In this document: positions 9,365-19,896 of the stretch, piece after piece | Position numbering within the stretch: the first letter of the stretch is position 1 | How the letters are laid out: each line of letters starts with the position of its first letter | Assembly: GCA_017883205.1 (NCBI GenBank) | Contig: JADGNZ010000053.1 | Coordinates: forward strand, 1 to 42,987 | Direction of reading: 5' to 3' | DNA length: 42,987 bases | From: Thermoanaerobaculia bacterium | Lineage (GTDB): Bacteria > Acidobacteriota > Thermoanaerobaculia > Gp7-AA8 | The notes under the pieces: generated by a model | The model's database searches: none | Told to the model about the DNA's origin: nothing | The model's input: only the letters and a program-made list of their open reading frames with translations | Translations under genes and position numbers: made by a program

Positions 9365-9687
9365 TCTCTTCGGTGCGAGCGTGGCGATCTCTCTCGATCC
9401 AGCTGACCGCCGACGAGTTCGCCAACTTGAAGTTCCAGTTCGGAACATCAAGTTGCGGGGCACTCGAGAGCGGCATCGTGCAAGAGACGCTTGCACTAAT
9501 CACCTGGCCCGACATCATGTCGCTGAGGCCGGAGGAGATCGGAGACTTGAAGACACAACCCGTTCCTGAGGAGATCTCCGATTTGAGGTCACAAACTGTG
9601 ACCTCAAATTCAGGAACGAATTGCCGCTCATCCCCGACGTTCGCTGCCGTCGCTGCGAACCTGATGGAGCTTCGGTATGGTTGGTGA
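9361..9687 (+). pseudogene. Degenerate ORF6N-domain remnant
   Basis: An open frame of 108 codons overlapping the hepT stop. It contains pieces of the ORF6N DNA-binding domain core (family pattern F-Q-L-T-x-E-E-F-x-N-L-x-S-Q-x-x-T-S-S): Q-L-T-A-D-E-F-A-N-L-K-F-Q-F-G-T-S-S, then L-R-P-E-E-I-G-D-L-K-T-Q, then P-E-E-I-S-D-L-R-S-Q-T-V-T-S-N-S. Complete ORF6N genes often sit between hsdM and hsdS. Here the N-terminal part and the conserved downstream G-G-R-R-x-x-P-x-A-F-T-E-x-G region are missing, so I read it as a decayed, internally repeated gene. It could still be translated. Confidence 0.55.
9561..9618. repeat. Long palindrome inside ORF6N remnant
   Basis: ATTTGAGGTCACA at 9581-9593 and TGTGACCTCAAAT at 9597-9609 are perfectly complementary around an AAC loop. 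Outside this, CGTTCCTGA at 9561-9569 pairs with TCAGGAACG at 9610-9618, leaving an 11-base self-complementary bulge (GGAGATCTCCG). The whole forms a strong cruciform or RNA hairpin shortly before hsdS. Confidence 0.85.
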
Positions 9688-10966
9688 ATGGCATGAGTAC
9701 TCGTTAGGCGAGTTGACCGACAATTTCGACGGCATCCGCGTGCCAGTGAAAGAAGCGGACCGACGCGCCGGGCCATATCCGTACTATGGTGCTTCCGGCA
9801 TCGTGGACCACGTCGACGACTATCTCTTCGAAGGCGAATACCTGCTCGTCGCTGAGGATGGGGAGAACCTGCGAACACGAAAGACACCGGTCGCGTTTAT
9901 CGCGCGTGGAAAGTTTTGGGTGAACAACCACGCCCATATCGTACGCGGCAACAGCGAAGCGGATACGCGCTTCCTGATGTATGCGCTCTCGTCGACCGAC
10001 ATCAGCGGATATCTGACCGGCTCGACGATGCCGAAGCTAACTCAAGGGAACTTGAACCAGATTCCGCTGCTAACACCACCGATCACCGAGCAACGTGCCA
10101 TCGCCCACATCCTCGGCGCTCTTGACGACAAGATCGAGCTGAATCGGCGGATGAACGAGACGCTGGAGGCGATGGCGCGGGCACTCTTCAAGTCGTGGTT
10201 CGTCGACTTTGACCCCGTTCGTGCCAAGGCCGAAGGCCGCGACACCGGCCTGCCCAAACCCCTCGCCGGCCTCTTCCCGCACTCATTTGAAGAATCCGCA
10301 CTGGGAGAGATCCCGAAAGGCTGGAGGGAAAGTGTTCTTGGTGATGAAGTAACACGCTGCGGCGGCCGAATTCAAACCGGCCCCTTTGGAAGTCAGCTCC
10401 ATGCATCGGACTACGTCATCGATGGAGTGCCCGTAGTGATGCCGAAAAACCTATCGCAGCGGAGGATCTCCACGCTGAGCATCGCAAGAGTGAAACCGAG
10501 TGACGTTGAACGTCTCTCCCGCCACAGGTTGGAGGAAGGCGATATTGTCTATAGCCGTCGCGGAGATGTTGAGCAACACGGTCGGGTGCGCAGCCGCGAA
10601 ACAGGATGGCTCTGCGGAACGGGATGTCTTCTCGTCCGTCTCGGCTCCGAGTGGCCCTCACCACTTTTCGCGTCCTTTGCGCTGGATCTCCCTGACACTC
10701 GTGGATGGATCGTCCGTCATGCGATCGGCGCAACCATGCCTAATCTCAACACTGGCATCCTCGCTCGCGTACCGATGGTCGTTCCACCGGACGATTTGCT
10801 GCGTGCGTTCAACCACTCCGCTCAGCCTCTCGCGGACGGTGTGATAGCTGGAGATGCCCAGACAGAGACGCTCTTGGGACTCCGCGACACCCTCCTCCCC
10901 AAACTCATCTCCGGCCAGCTGCGCGTCAAGGACGCCGAGCGCGTCATCGCAGGGGTCGTCTCATGA
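9677..10966 (+). CDS. hsdS: Type I restriction-modification specificity subunit
   Basis: A 429-residue HsdS with the usual two target recognition domains (about residues 1-140 and 215-385), each followed by a conserved helical spacer. The first spacer includes L-D-D-K-I-E-L-N-R-R-M-N-E-T-L near 148-162 and F-K-S-W-F-V-D-F-D-P-V near 172-182; the second ends L-R-D-T-L-L-P-K-L-I-S-G-Q-L near 402-415. It selects the bipartite DNA site for HsdM and HsdR. It starts at ATG 9677 inside the end of the ORF6N remnant, and its stop overlaps the ATPase start (ATGA). Full length and intact. Confidence 0.95.
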   Translation: MVGEWHEYSLGELTDNFDGIRVPVKEADRRAGPYPYYGASGIVDHVDDYLFEGEYLLVAEDGENLRTRKTPVAFIARGKFWVNNHAHIVRGNSEADTRFLMYALSSTDISGYLTGSTMPKLTQGNLNQIPLLTPPITEQRAIAHILGALDDKIELNRRMNETLEAMARALFKSWFVDFDPVRAKAEGRDTGLPKPLAGLFPHSFEESALGEIPKGWRESVLGDEVTRCGGRIQTGPFGSQLHASDYVIDGVPVVMPKNLSQRRISTLSIARVKPSDVERLSRHRLEEGDIVYSRRGDVEQHGRVRSRETGWLCGTGCLLVRLGSEWPSPLFASFALDLPDTRGWIVRHAIGATMPNLNTGILARVPMVVPPDDLLRAFNHSAQPLADGVIAGDAQTETLLGLRDTLLPKLISGQLRVKDAERVIAGVVS

Positions 10967-13272
10967 TCAACAGACTTAAGCTGCTGAGGAACATCGGGCA
11001 GTTCGATTCGGTAGACAGCGCAGCGAACATCCCCCTCGCACGGCTTACCGTCGTCTACTCGGAGAACGGAAGGGGCAAGACGACACTCGCGGCGGTGCTG
11101 CGTTCGCTTGCCACTGGCAATCCCGTGCCAATCGCTGAGCGAAAACGCCTGGCTTCCCAGCATCCGCCCCACGTCGTCCTTGAATGCAGCGGCGGTCCGC
11201 CACCGGCGATCTTCGAGAACAACGCGTGGAACCGGACCCTGCCAGACCTCGCGGTGTTCGATGATGTCTTCATCGACGAGAACGTTCACTCCGGTCTGGT
11301 GGTGCAGGCGCACCACCGGCAGAACCTGCACGAGCTGATTCTCGGCGCGCAAGCCGTGGCCCTAAGCAGGCGGCTCCAGGCGCTGGTCGCACAAATCGAG
11401 ACCCACAATACGACATTGAGGGCTAAGGAGCGTGCCATCCCGACCGCAGACAGAGGTGCGTTCTCCGTAGATGACTTCTGTTCGTTGCCTGCGCGGCCCG
11501 ACATTGAGAAGGCCATTCAGGAGGCGGAGCGCAATCTGGCCGCAGCCCACGATCAAGATGCCATTCGCACGACGCTCCCCTTTGAGTCACTCAGTCTGCC
11601 CTCGTTCAATCTCGCCGCGATCGCGCAAGTTCTCGAGCAAGACCTACCAGCCTTAGATGCCGCAACGCTTGCCCGCGTCCAGACTCACCTGGCCGGGCTC
11701 GGCCAGGGCGGCGAGCCGTGGGTTGCCGATGGTGTGCACCGCATCCAGTCGGGGCACGGTAGCGCGGCAACGGGAGCGTGCCCATTCTGCGCACAGGATC
11801 TGCAAGGTTCGCCCGTCATCCAACACTACAGGGCGTATTTCAGCGACTTATACGCGGTTTTGAAGCGGACGGTATCGGACGCACTCGGAGCGGTCATCCG
11901 AGCGCATGGCGGGGACGTGCCGGCGGGATTTGAGCGGGCGGTGAGAGTTGGCGTCGAGCGACGCCAGTTTTGGTCACGATTCTGCGAAGTGGCGGAATTC
12001 ACACTCGATACGGCCGCGATTGTGCGCGACTGGAGAGCTGCGCGGGAAGCAGTCCAAGCGCAACTAGCCGGAAAGCAAGTCGCGCCGCTGGAGCGCCTAG
12101 ACCTTTCTGATGAGACTCGCGTAGCAGTGGCGACCTACGAAGCTCACAGTCACACGATTGCCACCATCAACCTGCGATTTCAGGAAGCAAACGAGGCGAT
12201 CGGCGTCGCGAAGGAGCGGGCGGCAACGGCTAACTCAACGGTCCTCGGGACCGATCTTGTCCGACTCAAGGCAGTTAAGGCTCGGTACACACCGGCGACC
12301 GCGGCTTTGTGCGACGAGTACCTGCTGGAACGCACGGCTAAGGAGGCGACCGAACAGCTACGCGATCAAGCCAAGGGTGAACTGGATCTGCAGAAGACAA
12401 CCGTTTTCCAAGCGTACCAAACCGCCATCAATGTCTACCTGCCGAAGTTCAACGCGGACTTTCGACTCGACAGCGTGGTGTCTACGAACACGCGGGGCGG
12501 CCCAACCTGCACGTACAACGTCGTCATCAACAACACGCCGGTACCCATCGGCGGAGCTGACCTCGCGCTGGGCGAAGCGTCCTTTCGCAATACCCTCAGC
12601 GCGGGTGATCGCAATACGCTTGCCTTGGCCTTTTTCTTCGCCTCGCTCGATCAGGACACGAAGCTGGCTAACAAAGTCGTCGTCATTGACGACCCAATCT
12701 CGAGCCTGGACGATCATCGGGCCTTGACTACTGTTCAGGAGATTCGCCGCCTTGCCGAACACGCCGCCCAGGTGCACGCAGCCCAGGTGATTGTCCTCTC
12801 TCACAACAAGACTTTTCTCTGCCGACTCTGGGAGGGAGCGGATTCTACCGCGCGCGCTGCTCTCGAAGTGGTCCGTGACGGTGCCGGCTCTACGCTGCGG
12901 GCGTGGGATGTAGCTCAGGACTCGATCACGGAGCATGATCGCCGCCATGCCATGCTGCGCGGGTACGTCGCGAGCAGCTCAGGAAACAAACAAGAGGTTG
13001 CCCGATCGATCCGGCCGCTTCTCGAAGCGTTCCTTCGCGTGGCACGTCCAGAACATTTCAAGCCTGGGGCGGCGTTGCTCGGACCGTTCATCGGCGTCTG
13101 CGAACAACGAGTAGGGACCGCAGGGGAAATCCTGGACTCAGTATCACTCCAGGAACTGCGCGACCTCAACGAGTACGCGAGCAGGTATCACCATCCGGGA
13201 TGGGAGACAGAACCAATCAACGATGGCCAGCTTTGCGGTTTTGTCGAAAGAGCGCTGAGGTTTGCTCGGTGA
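10963..13272 (+). CDS. AAA_13 ATPase, PrrC/RloC-like
   Basis: A 769-residue protein with a split ABC/SMC-like ATPase: Walker A S-E-N-G-R-G-K-T-T at residues 33-41 and Walker B/D-loop V-V-I-D-D-P-I-S-S-L-D near 571-582. A long helical middle holds a C-P-F-C pair (Cys273, Cys276), resembling the zinc hook of RloC. This is the AAA_13 pattern of anticodon nucleases PrrC and RloC, which sit in type I RM loci and cut tRNA when the RM complex is disabled. Near the C-terminus R-P-L-L-E (Arg684, Glu688) and His743/744 could be an R-x3-E...H nuclease triad, but spacing differs from PrrC. It overlaps hsdS by ATGA. Confidence 0.75.
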   Translation: MINRLKLLRNIGQFDSVDSAANIPLARLTVVYSENGRGKTTLAAVLRSLATGNPVPIAERKRLASQHPPHVVLECSGGPPPAIFENNAWNRTLPDLAVFDDVFIDENVHSGLVVQAHHRQNLHELILGAQAVALSRRLQALVAQIETHNTTLRAKERAIPTADRGAFSVDDFCSLPARPDIEKAIQEAERNLAAAHDQDAIRTTLPFESLSLPSFNLAAIAQVLEQDLPALDAATLARVQTHLAGLGQGGEPWVADGVHRIQSGHGSAATGACPFCAQDLQGSPVIQHYRAYFSDLYAVLKRTVSDALGAVIRAHGGDVPAGFERAVRVGVERRQFWSRFCEVAEFTLDTAAIVRDWRAAREAVQAQLAGKQVAPLERLDLSDETRVAVATYEAHSHTIATINLRFQEANEAIGVAKERAATANSTVLGTDLVRLKAVKARYTPATAALCDEYLLERTAKEATEQLRDQAKGELDLQKTTVFQAYQTAINVYLPKFNADFRLDSVVSTNTRGGPTCTYNVVINNTPVPIGGADLALGEASFRNTLSAGDRNTLALAFFFASLDQDTKLANKVVVIDDPISSLDDHRALTTVQEIRRLAEHAAQVHAAQVIVLSHNKTFLCRLWEGADSTARAALEVVRDGAGSTLRAWDVAQDSITEHDRRHAMLRGYVASSSGNKQEVARSIRPLLEAFLRVARPEHFKPGAALLGPFIGVCEQRVGTAGEILDSVSLQELRDLNEYASRYHHPGWETEPINDGQLCGFVERALRFAR

Positions 13273-13323
13273 TGAGACAACCAGCCTGTTTGTGCGCGGC
13301 GGTGCAGGGCTTCACCACGCAAC

Positions 13324-13351
13324 TTGCCCCTATACGCAAGTTGCGTATAAT
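13324..13351 (+). promoter_or_regulatory. RelE/XRE promoter with palindromic operator
   Basis: TTGCCC at 13324-13329 and TATAAT at 13346-13351, 16 bases apart, form a good sigma-70 type promoter. A perfect palindrome, TATACGCAA-G-TTGCGTATA at 13331-13349, fills the spacer and overlaps the -10 box, as expected of an operator bound by the antitoxin. The toxin ATG at 13358 is 6 bases past the -10 box, so the message would be leaderless. Confidence 0.7.
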
Positions 13352-13357
13352 CCATTC

Positions 13358-13702
13358 ATGAAGGGTGTCTTTGTCGAGCTGCCGGCCTTTGAGCGATATC
13401 GGCCGGCCTATCTTGACGATGACGCATTTCTGGCACTTCAGAATCTGCTGATGGAACGTCCCGACGCGGGTGACCTGATCCCGGACGCAGGAGGTCTTCG
13501 CAAACTACGTTTCGCCGACGAGCGGCGCGGCAAGGGCAAACGCGGCGGTCTACGGATCATCTACTACTGGTGGGTCGCAGGTTTCGAGTTCTGGCTCTTC
13601 ACGCTTTACGACAAGGACGAGATGGCTGATCTGACACCGCAGCAGCGCAAGGCGCTCAAAGCAATGATCAAGACGGAATTGCAAGCAAGGAAACGCACAT
13701 GA
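13358..13702 (+). CDS. RelE/HigB-like toxin
   Basis: A 114-residue basic protein of the RelE/HigB type: an N-terminal strand and helices, then beta strands R-G-K-G-K-R-G-G-L-R-I-I-Y-Y-W and F-W-L-F-T-L-Y-D-K-D-E, the usual core of these ribosome-dependent mRNA interferases. ATG 13358 is chosen because the upstream open frame contains the promoter. Toxin first, antitoxin second is the HigBA order. The stop overlaps the antitoxin start (ATGA). It lies between the guard-like ATPase and hsdR. Confidence 0.85.
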   Translation: MKGVFVELPAFERYRPAYLDDDAFLALQNLLMERPDAGDLIPDAGGLRKLRFADERRGKGKRGGLRIIYYWWVAGFEFWLFTLYDKDEMADLTPQQRKALKAMIKTELQARKRT

Positions 13703-14046
13703 AGACAATCGCCAAAGCAAACCCAAAACGCCAAAGGACGCGCGATCTGTTCGATGAATTGAGCGAAGGCGTAGCCGCCCTTGCAGATTCGAGGCACGGC
13801 AAGCGGACACTGCGCACGCATGCGCTCACGTACAAGGCAGCGCCGAAGGTCACGCCGAAGCAACTGATACGCCTGCGTGAAGGCCTCAAGCTTTCGCGCG
13901 CACTGTTTGCCGCCTATCTTCGGACAAATGCTCGCACGCTCGAGAATTGGGAGCAGGGTCGCGCCAAGCCAAATGCGCAGGCCGCGCTGCTGATCAATCT
14001 CGTCAAGCGGTATCCGGATACGATCGAGCGGCTAGCGGCGATCTGA
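13699..14046 (+). CDS. XRE/HigA-like antitoxin
   Basis: A 115-residue protein with a C-terminal helix-turn-helix (about residues 55-108), containing L-R-E-G-L-K-L-S-R-A-L-F-A-A-Y-L-R-T-N-A-R-T-L-E-N-W-E, the XRE pattern with R-T-L-E-N-W-E in the recognition-helix region. The basic N-terminus probably wraps the toxin. It should neutralise the upstream RelE-like protein and repress the pair through the palindrome at 13331-13349. It starts inside the toxin stop (ATGA). Confidence 0.85.
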   Translation: MKTIAKANPKRQRTRDLFDELSEGVAALADSRHGKRTLRTHALTYKAAPKVTPKQLIRLREGLKLSRALFAAYLRTNARTLENWEQGRAKPNAQAALLINLVKRYPDTIERLAAI

Positions 14047-14080
14047 ACTATCAAGTATGACGACATCGGCCGCGCGATCC

Positions 14081-14195
14081 AGCGATGAGCCGCCGGACGA
14101 ACTAGCAATCAGCCGGTACCTAAACTAGCGATTAGCCGGTACCATACCTAGCGATCAGCCGAAGTCATCCATTGCAATCAGCCGAGCGAGATCAA
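14081..14195 (+). repeat. Five 23-bp tandem iterons before hsdR
   Basis: Copies of a core AGCRATYAGCCG begin at 14081, 14104, 14127, 14150 and 14173, exactly 23 bases apart. The first 12 bases are conserved and the other 11 vary, though GGTACC follows the core in copies 2 and 3. The last unit ends about 60 bases before the hsdR ATG. The two-turn spacing puts every core on the same DNA face, as for cooperatively bound repressor sites or iterons. Confidence 0.8.
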
Positions 14196-14253
14196 CGCGA
14201 GCCTTCGGCGATGGACGCTACGGCGTACCGCTTCGCGCCTTGTGGGAGACGAG

Positions 14254-17400
<3,147 letters not shown>

Positions 17401-17498
17401 AGATCGGATGCAGATCTTCACGGAGGAACGCTATCTGGCAACCAGCAAAACGGCTCATCAATTGGGCAGCACGAAGCACCGTCAACAATGCAGGAGCA

Positions 17499-17597
17499 AT
17501 GGATGTGCGGCCCCGGCCGTTCATCAGTTACGCTAAAGAGGATCGCAACACTGCGATGCAACTGTGACGGGATCTTCGCCAAAACGGAGCGCGGCCG
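17499..17597 (+). pseudogene. Truncated TIR-domain gene fragment
   Basis: The start of a TIR gene, M-D-V-R-P-R-P-F-I-S-Y-A-K-E-D-R-N-T-A-M-Q-L, ends at a TGA where the intact copy at 18711 has TGG. DNA similarity to that copy continues past the stop to about 17597, and upstream for about 25 bases into the promoter region. It is a 5' duplicate broken by a nonsense change and truncation. It follows hsdR by 98 bases. Confidence 0.8.
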
Positions 17598-17725
17598 CTA
17601 GCCCGGCAGAGGTACGAAGGCCTGTTTCGCAGGCTCTTTCTTTCGGCTACGGCGACGCTGTTGCCTACGCGGCGACAAACGTTCTTGGTTCCGGCTCCGG
17701 CGGGGTAGGGAAGATCAGGGTTGCG

Positions 17726-17746
17726 ACACTCCTATTACAGGAGTGT
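17726..17746 (+). other. Hairpin before membrane-protein gene
   Basis: ACACTCCT at 17726-17733 pairs perfectly with AGGAGTGT at 17739-17746 around a five-base loop, followed by TTTAAAC. It could be a weak terminator or a structure that hides the AGGAG ribosome binding site (17739-17743) of the gene at 17757. Confidence 0.5.
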
Positions 17747-17756
17747 TTAAACTTCA

Positions 17757-18562
17757 TGATCGGATCATTTGCTCCCTTTCGCATAAATGCTTCGCCGGCT
17801 TTTTCCGCTGCGCCGGCTCCAACTCCACCGGCTTCCGCTTCATTGGCTCCCCTACCCTCGGCTCCGGCCGGGCCGGCTCCCGACGCGTACGCTGCTGTTC
17901 CGTGCGACACGTGGGAAACACCTACGAACGCCTCGCCCGCTAGTACGGAAGGTATGCCAACACTCTCGCCAAACGATTGGGGTGAGCCTTCAGCAAAAGA
18001 TGGTGAGAGTCCGACCAAGCTGACCGAGGATAACTGGGCCCTGGGTGGCCAAAACGACATTCGAGAGATTCCCCAGACTCTCATGCCGGATCGTGAGCTG
18101 CCAAGTGGGCGAACGGGGATCGAGCCGGCTCCGATACCGCGACGCGCTCGGCGTGTTTCGCCGCGGCGGGCCCGCGCTCGCTCGCCGCAAACAACTGCAG
18201 TGGAGACGCCTTACAACTCGCAGGTGGGAGACCCTTACCTCTCCCGCCTGCTTAAGTTAGTGCCGGCGGAGGTTCTCGCTCTCTATCTCACGTTCAAGGA
18301 GGTTGCGGCTGGCTTTCTTGGAGTCTGGGCGACGATTTGTCTGGTGCTTGTTGTTGTGGTTCGGACGATCGGTAACCGCCAAGCCGGCAAACCAATTCAA
18401 ATCGCGGCCATTATCATCGCGACTGTTTCATTTGTATTGTGGCTCTACGCCTCGGGCGGTTACCTGCTGAACGTCAAGCTTCCAGTAAACAGCTCGGGTG
18501 TCGTGTCGGTGGCGATTGGTGTGTGGACATTCCTGCTACCTTACTTGTACAAGGGCGACTAG
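17757..18562 (+). CDS. Proline-rich protein with C-terminal membrane domain
   Basis: A 268-residue protein from ATG 17757, preceded by AGGAG 13 bases upstream. The frame is open back to a GTG at 17564, but that part runs through the broken TIR copy out of phase, so it is unlikely to be coding. Residues ~1-60 are alanine/proline-rich and ~60-170 are polar and disordered. The C-terminal 100 residues carry a conserved-looking L-L-K-L-V-P-A-E-V-L-A-L-Y-L-T-F-K segment and three hydrophobic helices. It may be a membrane effector or anchor working with the TIR protein; that is inference from position only. Confidence 0.55.
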
Positions 18563-18672
18563 AATCTGAAAAAGGGCGTCCGTTTCGTGAACAGGCGCCG
18601 TCCTAAAAGCGTAGGCGTAGGTCACGAAGCAGCCGCTTGGCGTCCTCCCGAAGGGTGGGATCGATCATCGAT

Positions 18673-18700
18673 AGGACAGTTCGCAGCACCGTCATACAAT
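18673..18700 (+). promoter_or_regulatory. Probable promoter of the TIR gene
   Basis: AGGACA at 18673-18678 and TACAAT at 18695-18700 are 16 bases apart. Ten bases separate the -10 box from ATG 18711, giving an almost leaderless message and disfavouring the in-frame ATG at 18699, which overlaps the -10 box. The region right before the broken TIR copy is similar (GTCAACAATG). Confidence 0.45.
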
Positions 18701-18710
18701 GTCCAGAGCA

Positions 18711-19568
18711 ATGCATGTGCGGCCGTTCATCAGTTACGCCAGAGAGGATCGCGACACTGCGATGCAACTGTGGCGGGACTTGCGCCAAAACGGGGCGCGA
18801 CCGTGGATCGACAAGGAAGATATCCTTGGGGGCGCCGAGTGGAAACTCGAGATAGCCCAGGCGATCCTTAAATCGTCGCATTTCATTGCGCTCATTTCGG
18901 ACCGGTCGGTCAACAAGCAGGGATTCGTGCAGAAGGAACTGCGGCAAGCTGTCGATCTGCTCGACACATTTCCGCCTGGCGAGGTCTTTGTGATTCCCGT
19001 GCGGTTAGACGGATCCGAACCTCGTCACAGCCGCCTCGCTGAGCTTCATTGGATTGATCTCTTCCCTGATTATGGCGAGGGCTTTCGCAAACTACTCCGG
19101 AGCCTGCGTTTGGAAACAGCCACTCCTGAGCCGGTTGAATATCAATCACATGAGCCTGCGTCCCGACAAGCACCGTCAATCCGGGCAGGCGCAATCGCGA
19201 GGGACGATGAAGGGTTTCTAACCTCCGCTTCCGTTGCGGAACTGGTGCTAGGCCGTGTTCAAGGGCGCCAACAGCTGCGGACAGCTCCGATACTCCTATT
19301 CGTGAACAGCTACCAGCGCACGTGGCTGGTCGTAACCGAGCGCGTCGTCGCGTGCGTTTTGGATGACATCGAAAAGCCAGGTGCGTACGACCCACTGCGG
19401 TGGCAGTGCCGGCACCGATTCGCTCTCCCTGTCGAAGTAGAGCCATACAAGAAGACCGTGGGATTGATCCACCTCGGTCCCGAACATCGAGAGTGGTTGT
19501 ATTCGATACACCTTCATCCTGATCCCGAGCGTCTTTCGGACGAGATCGAAATGCTGCTCCGCCCGTGA
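18711..19568 (+). CDS. TIR-domain protein
   Basis: A 285-residue protein from ATG 18711 (ATG 18699 would add four residues). Residues ~1-130 are a bacterial TIR domain: V-R-P-F-I-S-Y-A-R-E-D-R-D-T-A, then R-P-W-I-D-K-E-D-I, and the region around Glu76 (G-F-V-Q-K-E-L) that fits the catalytic glutamate of NAD-cleaving TIRs; the usual tryptophan before it is phenylalanine. The C-terminal 140 residues form an unrecognised domain with strands such as L-L-F-V-N-S-Y-Q-R-T-W-L-V-V-T. It probably consumes NAD or makes a nucleotide signal in defence; partners may be the membrane protein upstream. Confidence 0.85.
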   Translation: MHVRPFISYAREDRDTAMQLWRDLRQNGARPWIDKEDILGGAEWKLEIAQAILKSSHFIALISDRSVNKQGFVQKELRQAVDLLDTFPPGEVFVIPVRLDGSEPRHSRLAELHWIDLFPDYGEGFRKLLRSLRLETATPEPVEYQSHEPASRQAPSIRAGAIARDDEGFLTSASVAELVLGRVQGRQQLRTAPILLFVNSYQRTWLVVTERVVACVLDDIEKPGAYDPLRWQCRHRFALPVEVEPYKKTVGLIHLGPEHREWLYSIHLHPDPERLSDEIEMLLRP

Positions 19569-19896
19569 GTCGCGAAGCGGTCCTGACTGTTGCGGATGAG
19601 GCTCTTATTCGGGCAACCGAAGGTGATCGCGCAACGATCGAAACACTCTGAGGCTTTGCGTCCCGCACTAGACGTGATCAAAGTGAACGGGAGGACGAAT
19701 CGATCTGCCGGCCACCTGATTCCAGTCTCGCCACTTTCACTCTCGACCTGACCGCCTCGGCCCAGCAAGCTTCCTGGCCGAGTTGTCCTGATCGAAAGGG
19801 ATAGAATACCCGAACGCCACAGTTCGCCACGCTTGCGGAGGTCTCTGCGCCGCTGCTTACGTACGAGTCGGTCCCCTTGAAACGGGAGGATGTCGC
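19569..19896. other. Intergenic region with a dispersed repeat
   Basis: No gene is seen. The stretch 19675-19752 is a diverged copy of the palindromic-ended element at 22317-22400: both contain CACTTTCACTYTCGASCTGACC-like sequence preceded by ATTCCAGT/GTTCCAGT. A GGGAGGA ribosome binding site at 19884-19890 belongs to the next gene. Confidence 0.55.

Noticed and set aside
17564-17756. Early GTG start of the membrane-protein gene
   Set aside because: It lies inside the broken TIR copy in another frame; ATG 17757 has an AGGAG site and follows a hairpin.
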